Assembly (NCBI GenBank): GCA_946887105.1
Contig: CAMPKJ010000002.1
Coordinates: forward strand, 27,219 to 91,218
Source of the DNA: an uncultured Acidobacteriota bacterium
Lineage (GTDB): Bacteria; Acidobacteriota; Thermoanaerobaculia; Gp7-AA8
DNA length: 64,000 nt
Direction: 5' to 3'
The translations under genes and the position numbers were made by a program. The notes beneath the pieces are model-generated. The model made no database searches. It had not been told where the DNA came from and worked only from the letters and a program-made list of their open reading frames with translations. Below are positions 32,249 to 40,923 of this stretch, piece by piece (the stretch's first letter is position 1; each line of letters begins with the position of its first letter).

Positions 32249-33343
32249 TCACGCCTCGCCGAACAGGAACAGCAACATCATCACGATCGTGGCGATGGTG
32301 ATGATCAGCAACGTCACCTTGATCCACGACCACGGTGCCGTTCCCGTGCACTTGCCGGTCACTCCGTTCACGAGAAACCGGTAGGGTGTGCCGTGATAGT
32401 CGTACGCGGCCACCCAGATCGGCAGCAGCGCGTTCTTGTACGCCACCGCGTCGAAGACGGTCTGCACCTGAAGGTTGCGATGCGTGTCGCCGGGCACGCG
32501 ACTCGCGCACGCGGCGCGGATCTCACCGCGCATGCGCGTCTTCGCCGTCTCCAGCGCCTCCGGCAGATCGATGGCATTCTCCTCGGCCAGAAATCCGGAG
32601 AGATACGACGGCTCGTACGGCGTCAGATCCGCGGTCGGGAACGGCTCCAGTTTCTGGCAGAGCGTGTCGTCGATGCCACGCGATGCCGGAACCGGAACAT
32701 CATCGAAGAAAAGCTGCAGCATTCCGGAGGCGGGCTCCCAGCGAACGCGACGCTCGCGTTTGCTCACCATGCGCCCGTTTTCGCGCACCTGTACGGTCAC
32801 GTAGTAGTAGTAACCGGCTTCGGCGGTCCACCATGAATCGGTCGCGGCGTCGAACGTCCAGAAGGGGATGTACGCGCCCTGCATCGCGTTGACGCGCGAC
32901 GCGCGTTTCAGATCGTTCGGCCGCAGCCAGAGGCTGTGCAGCCATTTCCGGAACGACTGCAGCGCCGACTCGCGGGTGATGCGGAACGGCAGCAAGCCCT
33001 CGGGTCGCACGACCGCGGCATTCGGCGGCGCCTCGACCACGGCGGAGGTTCCGCAGAACGCGCAGGCGCTGGCCGAGACGTGCGGATCGAGCGTCGTGTG
33101 CGCGCCGCAGCGCTTGCAGGCGATGACCTTTCGCTCCGCGCCCCAGCCGAGGTCGCGCGGCGCGCGCAGCGCCGCGTCGACCGGCTTCTCGAGGATGCGC
33201 TCGGCCGACGGCTCCACCGACTTCGTGAAGCCGCAATACTCGCAACGCAGCGCCGTGACGCCGGGCGCCCAGCGAAGGTCCGCGCCGCAGCTCTCGCACG
33301 GAAACTTGCGGACCTTCGCTTTTGCGACTGCTTCTGCCGTCAT
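32249..33343 (-). CDS. Membrane-anchored protein with two N-terminal zinc ribbons
   Basis: This 364-aa protein has two zinc ribbons, CESCGADLRW...CEYCG (about 17-40) and CKRCGAHTTLDPHVSASACAFCG (about 75-97). A soluble beta-rich region follows (LLPFRITRESALQSFRKWLHSLW, GAYIPFWTFDAATDSWWTAEAGYYYYV) and a single C-terminal membrane helix (IKVTLLIITIATIVMMLLFLFG). The family is sometimes annotated as TFIIB-type zinc ribbon or primosomal-like protein, but no helicase or nuclease motif is present. It is a C-tail-anchored protein facing the cytoplasm. The ATG overlaps the SPFH stop by 1 nt (TAATG), so the two proteins are probably made together and may interact. Confidence 0.8.
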   Translation of the reverse strand: MTAEAVAKAKVRKFPCESCGADLRWAPGVTALRCEYCGFTKSVEPSAERILEKPVDAALRAPRDLGWGAERKVIACKRCGAHTTLDPHVSASACAFCGTSAVVEAPPNAAVVRPEGLLPFRITRESALQSFRKWLHSLWLRPNDLKRASRVNAMQGAYIPFWTFDAATDSWWTAEAGYYYYVTVQVRENGRMVSKRERRVRWEPASGMLQLFFDDVPVPASRGIDDTLCQKLEPFPTADLTPYEPSYLSGFLAEENAIDLPEALETAKTRMRGEIRAACASRVPGDTHRNLQVQTVFDAVAYKNALLPIWVAAYDYHGTPYRFLVNGVTGKCTGTAPWSWIKVTLLIITIATIVMMLLFLFGEA

Positions 33344-34467
33344 TACTGCGCCGGCGGTGGCGGAGGCGGAGGCATCGTGCCGCCGCCCAGATCGAGCTCG
33401 CTGTACGTGTCCAGCGGAGCCCAGCCCGCGGCGCCGGGACGCCAGGCCTGCGTCGACTTCGTCACCTGGCCGCTGCTGACCATCGCCTTCAGCGCGTCAT
33501 CCGTGTACGGACCGTACGTCTTGCCGTCGATCGCCAGCGACCAGCGCGGAGTGTGGGACGGAGCGCCCGGAGGCGGCGGCGGGGCGGACGAGCCGGACGG
33601 CGCCGGCGGTGCGTTGAACGCTCCCGCCATCGTCTGTCCGATGGCCATGCCCGCGCCGATGCCCGCGCCTGCGCCGGCGAGACCGCCGGGGTTCGCCGCG
33701 GCGACTTTGATCGACTCCGCGGTCTGCATTTGCGCGTACTGGCCGAGCCGGTCGCCGAACACGCCCAGCTTCGTGCGCTGATCGATGGCCGCCTCGACTT
33801 CTTCCGGCAGTGAAACGTTATCGATGTTGAACCGCGACAGCTCCAGACCATAGCCGGCGAACTGCGGCGCCAGCTCTTTCTGTGCGAGTGTGGCCAGCTC
33901 GCGGTAGCTCGACGCGAGATCGAGCGCCGCGATCTTCGCCTCCGCCACGATGTCGGAGAAATGGCTGACGATCGTGGAGCGAAGCTGCCCGAGGATGTCT
34001 TCGGTGGTGGTCAGGCCCTGCGTGCCCACCACGGTCTGGAAGAACGTCTTCGGATCGGAGATGCGGATCGCGTACGTGCCGAACGCGCGCATGCGGATCA
34101 TGCCGAACTCCGCGTCGCGCATCATCACCGGGTTCTGCGTGCCCCACTTGAGGTCCGTGAACAGACGCGTGTTGAAGAAGTAGACCTCCGCCTTGAACGG
34201 ACTGTCGAAGCCGTACTTCCAGCTCCGCAGCGTGGTCATCACCGGCATGTTCTGCGTGGACAGCTCGTAGCGGCCCGGCTTGAACAGATCGGCGGCTTCG
34301 CCTTCATTGATGAACAGCGCCACCTGGTTTTCGCGCACGGTGAGCTGCGCGCCCATCTTGATCTCCTGGTCGTGAACGGGAAACCGGTAGACGAGCGTAT
34401 TGCTGCTGTCATCGAGCCACTCGATGATCTGGATGAACTCGTTTCTGATTGCGTCGAACAGACCCAT
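33343..34467 (-). CDS. SPFH-domain (YdjI/virion core-type) protein with C-terminal GYF_2 domain
   Basis: This 374-aa protein opens with MGLFDAIRNEFIQIIEWLDD and has an SPFH/Band-7 domain (about 30-245: LTVRENQVALFINEGEAADLFKPGRYELSTQNMPVM and YGLELSRFNIDNVSLPEEVEAAI). A Gly/Ala stretch (about 255-280), a Pro-rich linker and a GYF_2/DUF4339 domain follow (WSLAIDGKTYGPYTDDALKAMV, QAWRPGAAGW, about 303-355). It ends in a proline tail. YdjI-like SPFH proteins assemble on membranes and GYF_2 domains bind Pro-rich or membrane partners. It is the middle gene of a three-gene minus-strand group facing the polyamine operon. I infer a membrane-organising role. Confidence 0.87.
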   Translation of the reverse strand: MGLFDAIRNEFIQIIEWLDDSSNTLVYRFPVHDQEIKMGAQLTVRENQVALFINEGEAADLFKPGRYELSTQNMPVMTTLRSWKYGFDSPFKAEVYFFNTRLFTDLKWGTQNPVMMRDAEFGMIRMRAFGTYAIRISDPKTFFQTVVGTQGLTTTEDILGQLRSTIVSHFSDIVAEAKIAALDLASSYRELATLAQKELAPQFAGYGLELSRFNIDNVSLPEEVEAAIDQRTKLGVFGDRLGQYAQMQTAESIKVAAANPGGLAGAGAGIGAGMAIGQTMAGAFNAPPAPSGSSAPPPPPGAPSHTPRWSLAIDGKTYGPYTDDALKAMVSSGQVTKSTQAWRPGAAGWAPLDTYSELDLGGGTMPPPPPPPAQ

Positions 34468-34519
34468 GTCAGTGACCTCCGTTTGTGTCGGTGAATAGTA
34501 CGTGGAAATCGGCGGATTG

Positions 34520-34732
34520 TTATTGGTTGCCGTCCAGCACTTCCAGCACTTCCACCATCCCGCCGCGCATCCGGATCAGGACGGTGCGGTCGAAGGCGTC
34601 GCGCACCCAGATCCGGCTGGCCGGGTCGGTGGAATCCAGCGAGTCGACGCGGGCGATCAGGTCGTCGGGCGAGTCGATCGTTTCGCAGGCGCCGTCGTCG
34701 CTGATCACACGGATCGGAAATTCCGGAGACAT
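34520..34732 (-). CDS. 70-aa hypothetical protein
   Basis: This small acidic soluble protein (MSPEFPIRVISDDGACETIDSPDDLIARVDSLDSTDPASR, ending VEVLEVLDGNQ) has alternating beta-strand character and no recognisable motif. It is probably real: codon usage matches the neighbours, a TATAGT box lies 7 nt upstream of the ATG, and the SPFH gene follows on the same strand after 52 bp. It may be the promoter-proximal member of the SPFH/zinc-ribbon operon. There is no ribosome binding site, so initiation is likely leaderless. Confidence 0.6.
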   Translation of the reverse strand: MSPEFPIRVISDDGACETIDSPDDLIARVDSLDSTDPASRIWVRDAFDRTVLIRMRGGMVEVLEVLDGNQ

Positions 34733-34739
34733 CGTCTAG

Positions 34740-34745
34740 ACTATA
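34740..34745 (-). promoter_or_regulatory. -10 box for the 70-aa protein/SPFH operon
   Basis: On the minus strand TATAGT (34745-34740) is followed after 7 nt by the ATG at 34732. The upstream -35 area lies near the family A repeat. Confidence 0.5.
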
Positions 34746-34760
34746 GATCCTCGCTCGCTG

Positions 34761-34850
34761 GAGTTCCTCGGGTTCCTCGGAGTGCCTCGGAAGTCCCTCG
34801 GCGATGCAATAGCTCCGAGGGACCGAGGAACTCCGAGGAACCGAGGAACC
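34761..34850. repeat. Dispersed palindromic repeat, family A copy 2
   Basis: The left arm has GTTCCTCGG-type units (34762-34801) and the right arm has inverted CCGAGG(A)AC units (34814-34850), around a short loop with GCGATGCAATAG. It lies between divergent promoters of the SPFH operon and yebC. Confidence 0.85.
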
Positions 34851-34890
34851 GCCCACGAGCTCAGCAGTTCAAAATCCGCAAGGAGTTCCC

Positions 34891-35637
34891 ATGTCCGGCC
34901 ACAGCAAATGGAGCACGATCAAGCACAAAAAGGGTGCTGCCGACGCCAAGCGCGGCAAGGTCTTCACCCGCATCATCAAGGAAATGACCGTCGCCGCACG
35001 GCTGGGCGGCGGCGATCCGGAAGCCAACCCGCGGCTGCGTTCCGCCGTCGCCGAGGCCAAGGCCAGCAACATGCCCAAGGACAACATCGAGCGCGCCATC
35101 AAGCGCGGCACCGGTGAGCTCGAAGGCGCCCAGTACGAAGAGGTCACGTACGAGGGGTACGGTCCGGGCGGCGTGGCCATCATCGTCGAGGCGCTGACGG
35201 ACAACACCAACCGCACCACGCCCGAGATCCGGCACATGTTCGAGAAGCACGGCGGCAACTTCGGCGCGCAGGGCTCCGTGCGCTTCCAGTTCGACCGCAA
35301 GGGCTACTTCGCCGTCGAGAAGAGCGCCGTCAGCGAAGACAAGCTGATGGAAGTGGCGCTCGAAGCGGGTGCCGACGACCTGCAGACCGATGACCCGGAA
35401 GTCTTCGAGGTCTATACGCGTCCGGAGAGCTTCGAAACGGTCCGCCAGGCGCTGGAGGCGGCGAAGATTCCCACCGTCGACGCGAAGATCGAAATGGTCC
35501 CCGCGAATTACGTCTCGCTCGATGAGGCCAAGGCCAAGCAGGTCATGCGTCTCCTCGAAGTGCTCGACGATCACGACGACACGCAGAACGTCTGGTCGAA
35601 CTTCGACGTCCCGCAGGAGATGATGGAGTCAGCGTAG
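34891..35637 (+). CDS. yebC: YebC/PmpR family protein
   Basis: This 248-aa protein has the family N-terminus [28 protein letters not shown] and the blocks [31 protein letters not shown] and [19 protein letters not shown], with normal length. YebC proteins were described as transcriptional regulators. More recent work links members to the ribosome and relief of stalling at proline stretches. The abundant polyproline runs encoded nearby (TonB, the SPFH protein) would fit such a need, although that link is only suggestive. An AAGGAG site is 5 nt upstream of the ATG. A family A repeat lies between it and its promoter area. The end overlaps the convergent MFS gene by 9 bp. Confidence 0.92.
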   Translation: MSGHSKWSTIKHKKGAADAKRGKVFTRIIKEMTVAARLGGGDPEANPRLRSAVAEAKASNMPKDNIERAIKRGTGELEGAQYEEVTYEGYGPGGVAIIVEALTDNTNRTTPEIRHMFEKHGGNFGAQGSVRFQFDRKGYFAVEKSAVSEDKLMEVALEAGADDLQTDDPEVFEVYTRPESFETVRQALEAAKIPTVDAKIEMVPANYVSLDEAKAKQVMRLLEVLDDHDDTQNVWSNFDVPQEMMESA

Positions 35638-36831
35638 GACCGTTTCCGAAGAGCGCCGCGTCGCCACGACCGCGGTGACCGCAGCCATCGCCAGCGCCGC
35701 GCCGGTGTAGAACGCGGCTGCTGGCGAGACCTGCTGGTAGATCAGGCCGAAGATGGCCGTCCCGATCAGCACGCACACTCCGTTCGTGAGGTAGTACACG
35801 CCGAAGGTCTTTCCGCGCGCTTCCACCGGCGCGAGATCGGCCACCCACGCGCGCTCGGCACCCTCGGCCAGCGTGAAAGGAATCGCGTACAAGACGAACA
35901 GCACCACGAAGGACGTGAGTGTCTTCGCGAACGGAAAGAGCGCGTAGATCGCCGCGTAAACCGTCCACCCCGCGATGAGCAGGTAGCGCCGGTCGACGCG
36001 ATCGGAGAGCGCGCCCGCGCGCGTCGAGAAGAGCGACTTGATCACGTGATGCGCCGCCCACAGCAGCGGCAGCATCGCCGTCGAGACACCGGCCGCGTGC
36101 GCCTGCAGCAGCAGGAAGGCGTCGGAGGAGTTGGCGAGGGAGAAGAGGGCGATGGCGATCAAGGCCCGTTTGAACGATGAACGAGGAACGAGGAACGTTG
36201 AAGCCGCGACGCTGCCGGTCTTTTCATCGTTCCTCGTTCCTCGTTCATCGTTCGCCTTCGTCTCGCGAAGCAACAGCGCGAGCATCAACACTCCCGCCGC
36301 GCCCGGGAGCACCGCGAACAGGAACGTCGCACGCAGCGAGAATCCCAGTCCCTGCAGGAGCAGCACGGCCAGCAGCGGACCGACGATCGCGCCGGTGTGG
36401 TCGAGCGCGCGATGGAAGCCGTACGCGCGGCCGCGTTCCTCGCGCGGCGTGACGTCGGAGATCAGCGCGTCGCGCGGAGCGGAGCGGATCCCTTTGCCGG
36501 TGCGGTCGATCAGGCGCGCGGCAAGCACGAGCGGCCAGAGCGTCGCCGCGGCAATCAGCAATCGCGAGGCCGCCGCCAGCGCGTAGCCGGCCACAACCAT
36601 CGGCTTGCGCTGCTTCACGCGATCGGACCAGACGCCGCCGAAGTACTTGAGGATCGACGCCATCCCGTCCGCGATTCCCTCGATCAGTCCGATCACCACC
36701 GGCGTCGCGCCGAGGGTCGTGCTCAGAAAAATCGGCAGCAGCGGATAGATCAACTCGCTGGCCGCGTCATTGAGCAACGCCGCCAGTCCGAGCAGGACGA
36801 CTTGTGGCCGAAGGCGCGGGCGGTTGGACAT
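35629..36831 (-). CDS. MFS transporter with an in-frame repeat in the central loop
   Basis: This 400-aa permease has 12 predicted helices. [18 protein letters not shown] in helix 1 and [18 protein letters not shown] in the region after helix 4 are typical of the MFS subgroup close to YfkF/SetA-like exporters of unknown substrate. Between helices 6 and 7 the cytoplasmic loop (about residues 193-220) contains [10 protein letters not shown]...[10 protein letters not shown], encoded by a perfect 26-bp inverted repeat. The insertion keeps the frame and sits where length variation is tolerated. The ATG at 36831 is chosen because the longer frame would overlap the divergent hbd promoter. Confidence 0.83.
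   Translation of the reverse strand: MSNRPRLRPQVVLLGLAALLNDAASELIYPLLPIFLSTTLGATPVVIGLIEGIADGMASILKYFGGVWSDRVKQRKPMVVAGYALAAASRLLIAAATLWPLVLAARLIDRTGKGIRSAPRDALISDVTPREERGRAYGFHRALDHTGAIVGPLLAVLLLQGLGFSLRATFLFAVLPGAAGVLMLALLLRETKANDERGTRNDEKTGSVAASTFLVPRSSFKRALIAIALFSLANSSDAFLLLQAHAAGVSTAMLPLLWAAHHVIKSLFSTRAGALSDRVDRRYLLIAGWTVYAAIYALFPFAKTLTSFVVLFVLYAIPFTLAEGAERAWVADLAPVEARGKTFGVYYLTNGVCVLIGTAIFGLIYQQVSPAAAFYTGAALAMAAVTAVVATRRSSETVLR
36172..36253. repeat. Perfect 26-bp inverted repeat, family B, inside the MFS gene
   Basis: The arm at 36172-36197 (GAACGATGAACGAGGAACG then AGGAACG) is perfectly complementary to 36228-36253, with a 30-nt loop. The arms are built of GAACGAGGAAC-like units, similar in style but not in sequence to family A. 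Confidence 0.9.
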
Positions 36832-36842
36832 AGAATGCGCGT
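36831..36842 (+). promoter_or_regulatory. -10 region of hbd
   Basis: TAGAAT (36831-36836) plus GCGCGTC discriminator lies 33 nt before the hbd ATG. The gene also has a GAAGGAG ribosome binding site, so here a leader is present. Confidence 0.45.
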
Positions 36843-36869
36843 CGATTTTCGAGAAGGAGTGTTTCATAC

Positions 36870-37757
36870 ATGGCAATCAAAAAAGTGGGCGTGTTGGGCT
36901 GTGGCCTCATGGGCTCCGGCATCGCTCAGGTCGCGGCACAGGCGGGATACGACGTCGTGGTGCGTGAGGTCGAACAGAAGTTCCTCGACAAGGGTCTGGC
37001 CGGCATCCGCAAGTCGCTCGGGAAGTTCGTCGAGAAGGGCAAGATGCAGCAGGCCGACATGGATGCGTGCCTCGGGCGTCTGCAGGGCTCGACGAATCTG
37101 CAGGACCTCGCCGATTGCGACATCGTCATCGAGGCCATCATCGAGAATGCCGAGATCAAGCGCGAGACGTATGCGGAGCTCGATCGCATCGTCAAACCCG
37201 AGGCCATCTTCGCGTCGAACACCTCGTCGCTGACCATCACCGAGCTCTCGATGGCCACCGCGCGGCCGAAGCAGTTCGTCGGCCTGCATTTCTTCAATCC
37301 CGTGCCGCTGATGAAGCTCGTGGAAGTGGTGCGCACGATCCTCACCAGCGACGAAGCGTTCGATGCGGCGTACGAGTTCGCGAAGACTCTCGGCAAGGAG
37401 CCGGTCTCCTGCCGCGACAACTCCGGCTTCATCGTCAACCGCCTGCTCGTGCCGTACATCCTGGATGCCATCCGCGCGTACGAAGAAGGCGTCGGCTCGA
37501 TCGAGGACATCGACAAGGCCATGGTCCTCGGCTGCGGCTATCCGATGGGACCGTTCACGCTGCTCGATTTCGTCGGCCTCGACACGACGTACTTCATCAG
37601 CAAGGTGATGTACGAGGAGTATCAGGAGAAGCGCTTCGCCTCGCCGCCGCTGCTCCGCAAGATGGTCCTGGCCGGCCGCCTCGGCCGCAACAAGACCGGC
37701 ACCGGTTTCTACGACTACTCCGGCGAGAAGCCGGTCGCATTCGATCGGAAGAAGTGA
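36870..37757 (+). CDS. hbd: 3-hydroxybutyryl-CoA dehydrogenase
   Basis: This 295-aa enzyme has the N-terminal NAD-binding motif VGVLGCGLMGSGIAQVAA (about 5-22), the acid at the end of strand 2 (VREVE), the catalytic His in GLHFFNPVPLMKLVEVV (about 138-154) and DNSGFIVNRLLVPY (about 182-195). It oxidises (S)-3-hydroxyacyl-CoA to 3-ketoacyl-CoA with NAD. It is followed by an enoyl-CoA hydratase and, elsewhere in the window, a thiolase, which together make a short-chain beta-oxidation or crotonyl-CoA route that could accept the glutaryl-CoA dehydrogenase product. A GAAGGAG site precedes the ATG. Confidence 0.93.
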   Translation: MAIKKVGVLGCGLMGSGIAQVAAQAGYDVVVREVEQKFLDKGLAGIRKSLGKFVEKGKMQQADMDACLGRLQGSTNLQDLADCDIVIEAIIENAEIKRETYAELDRIVKPEAIFASNTSSLTITELSMATARPKQFVGLHFFNPVPLMKLVEVVRTILTSDEAFDAAYEFAKTLGKEPVSCRDNSGFIVNRLLVPYILDAIRAYEEGVGSIEDIDKAMVLGCGYPMGPFTLLDFVGLDTTYFISKVMYEEYQEKRFASPPLLRKMVLAGRLGRNKTGTGFYDYSGEKPVAFDRKK

Positions 37758-37762
37758 AAGGC

Positions 37763-37859
37763 GGTTCCTCGGAGTTCCTCGGTCCCTCGGGTTCCTCGGG
37801 TGTACGCACTCGAAGCCATCCCGAGGAACTCCGAGGAACCGAGGAACCCCGAGGAACTC
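37763..37859. repeat. Dispersed palindromic repeat, family A copy 3
   Basis: GTTCCTCGG units (37763-37800) and inverted CCGAGGAAC units (37820-37859) fill the gap between hbd and the hydratase. The last unit supplies GAGGAAC about 8 nt before the hydratase ATG, the only plausible ribosome binding site. Confidence 0.85.
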
Positions 37860-37863
37860 AACG

Positions 37864-38655
37864 ATGCGTTACGAAAACCTCGAAAACGTCCGGACCGAAA
37901 ACAAAGACGGTCTGCTCATCGTCACCATCGACCGTCCGAAGGTGCTGAACGCACTGAATGCGCAGACCGTCGACGAGCTCGGACGCGTGTTCCGCGACGT
38001 CCGCGATGACGACTCCGTCCGCGCGATCATCCTCACCGGCGGCGGCGAGAAGGCATTCGTCGCCGGCGCGGACATCAACGAGCTCGCGCGCATGACGCCG
38101 ATCACCGGCAAGCAAACCGCGGAGGCGGGGCAGCGCGTGTTTCTTTCGATCGAGCGCTGCCCGAAGCCGGTCATCGGCGCGATCAACGGATTCGCACTCG
38201 GCGGCGGCTGCGAGCTCGCGCTCGCGTGTCACATCCGCATCGCGTCGGAGAAAGCGCAGCTCGGATTGCCCGAAGTCACGCTCGGGATCATTCCCGGCTA
38301 CGGCGGCACGCAGCGCATGGCCCGGCTCCTCGGCAAGGGGAAAGCGCTCGAGCTGATCCTCACCGCCGATCGCATCGGTGCCGTGGAAGCGGAGCGCATC
38401 GGCCTGGTGAACAAAGTCGTTCCTGCCGATCAGCTCATGGCCGCCGCCGAGGAGATGGCGCGCAAGATCATGGCCCGCGGTCCGCTGGCCGTCCGCTGCG
38501 CGATCGAAGCGGTGATGAGCGGAAGCGAGATGCCGTTCGCCGAGGGACAAATCCTCGAGGCGACGCTCTTCGGCCTGCTTGCCAGCACGGAGGACATGAA
38601 GGAAGGGATGCAGGCGTTTCTCGAGAAACGAACCGCGGAGTTCAAGAACCACTAA
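37864..38655 (+). CDS. Enoyl-CoA hydratase (crotonase family)
   Basis: This 263-aa crotonase has GGGEKAFVAGADINELA (CoA binding, about 59-75), GFALGGGCELALACH (about 107-121) and the second block LGLPEVTLGIIPGYGGTQRMARL (about 134-156). Both catalytic glutamates of true hydratases are present (GCEL and LPEV). It hydrates trans-2-enoyl-CoA, probably crotonyl-CoA. The gene forms an operon with hbd, the only separation being a 106-bp gap filled by a family A repeat that provides the ribosome binding site. Confidence 0.92.
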   Translation: MRYENLENVRTENKDGLLIVTIDRPKVLNALNAQTVDELGRVFRDVRDDDSVRAIILTGGGEKAFVAGADINELARMTPITGKQTAEAGQRVFLSIERCPKPVIGAINGFALGGGCELALACHIRIASEKAQLGLPEVTLGIIPGYGGTQRMARLLGKGKALELILTADRIGAVEAERIGLVNKVVPADQLMAAAEEMARKIMARGPLAVRCAIEAVMSGSEMPFAEGQILEATLFGLLASTEDMKEGMQAFLEKRTAEFKNH

Positions 38656-38669
38656 CCGCTCAGCTCGTC

Positions 38670-38707
38670 GCATGTCAGACTGCCTGCTGAAAGGTGGTCT
38701 GACATGC
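38670..38707 (+). promoter_or_regulatory. Start-site hairpin of the carbonic anhydrase gene
   Basis: GCATGTCAGAC (38670-38680) and GTCTGACATGC (38697-38707) are perfectly complementary over 11 bp with a 16-nt loop. The right arm contains the ATG and the loop edge carries the AAGGTGG ribosome binding site. It could be an operator or a translational switch. Confidence 0.6.
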
Positions 38708-39477
38708 GCACGATCCCGGTTCTCGTCCTCGCGACCCTCTGCATCCTTGCCCTGCCGCTGTTCGGCGCGGATGAAACGTGCCCGGCGAAGTGGACTTACT
38801 CGGGAATGACAGGACCGAGCGGATGGCCGGCCATGTACCCGAAGTGTGGCGGCGCGACCCAGTCGCCGATCCGCGTCACTCGGATGACCGGAGACTCCCA
38901 CCCGGAGCCGGCGTTCGACTATCTCGAGCAGAAGTACCCGGTGATCCTGAAGAACACCAGCAGAGAGCTGAAGGTCCTGCCGATGTTCGACGGAAAGATG
39001 ACCTATGGCGCCGCTGTCGCGCGCCTGGTGCAGTTCCACTTCCACACCGGCGTCGGGGGCACGGAGCACAAGCTCGACCTCTGGAAAGACAAAGTGGCGG
39101 AGCTGCACCTCGTGCATGAGACGCCGGAGGGGCGGACCTTCGTCGTGGCCGTGGCGATCGCGCCCGGTCCATCGAATCCGGCGCTGGCGGCGCTGCTCAA
39201 TTTCGGGACGCTGGAAGAGTGTCACTCCAAGACCAGTCGGACGGACAACCAGCTCGTGGAGATGCAGACGCTCCTGCCGAAAGACCGCGGCGAGTTCGTC
39301 ACCTACGTCGGCTCGCTCACCACTCCGCCGTGCAGCGAGGGGGTCACGTTCCTCCTGATGAACGACGGCATCACCGCGACGCCCGAGCAGGTCAACTACC
39401 TGCGGATCGGCGCCGGCAACATCCGCCCGCCGCAGCAGAACTCCAATGCGGTGACGTTTCGCAAGATATCGGAGTGA
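38704..39477 (+). CDS. Secreted alpha-type carbonic anhydrase
   Basis: This 257-aa protein has a signal peptide (IPVLVLATLCILALPLFGA). The alpha-CA zinc ligands are visible as QFHFHTG (two His, about 111-113) and ELHLVHE (third His, about 137-140). The conserved SLTTPPCSEGV loop at about 203-213 binds substrate, and ATQSPIRV near the N-terminus fits the NQSPI block. A disulphide between the N-terminal Cys and the PPCSEG Cys is likely. It interconverts CO2 and bicarbonate in the periplasm or outside. An 11-bp inverted repeat overlaps its start codon. It is transcribed in the same direction as the hydratase, 48 bp downstream. Confidence 0.92.
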   Translation: MRTIPVLVLATLCILALPLFGADETCPAKWTYSGMTGPSGWPAMYPKCGGATQSPIRVTRMTGDSHPEPAFDYLEQKYPVILKNTSRELKVLPMFDGKMTYGAAVARLVQFHFHTGVGGTEHKLDLWKDKVAELHLVHETPEGRTFVVAVAIAPGPSNPALAALLNFGTLEECHSKTSRTDNQLVEMQTLLPKDRGEFVTYVGSLTTPPCSEGVTFLLMNDGITATPEQVNYLRIGAGNIRPPQQNSNAVTFRKISE

Positions 39478-39534
39478 GTCGAGGCTGACGTAGCACGCGG
39501 CCAGGTTGCTTCAGATAAACTGCGCGCCGGAACG

Positions 39535-40794
<1,260 letters not shown>

Positions 40795-40803
40795 GCGTAG
40801 CAG

Positions 40804-40889
40804 GCCCGAGTGGCGAAATGGCAGACGCAGTGGACTCAAAATCCACCGTCCTCACGGACATGTCGGTTCGAGTCCGACCTCGGGCACCA
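40804..40889 (+). tRNA. trnL: tRNA-Leu(CAA)
   Basis: The 86-nt gene has acceptor strands GCCCGAG (40804-40810) and CTCGGGC (40879-40885), discriminator A and an encoded CCA. The anticodon loop CTCAAAA gives CAA (reads UUG). A long variable arm and GGTTCGAGTCC T-loop region are present, as expected for leucine. Confidence 0.95.
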
Positions 40890-40923
40890 CATCTCAACAC
40901 AAGGGACCAGCGAAAAACCAGCC

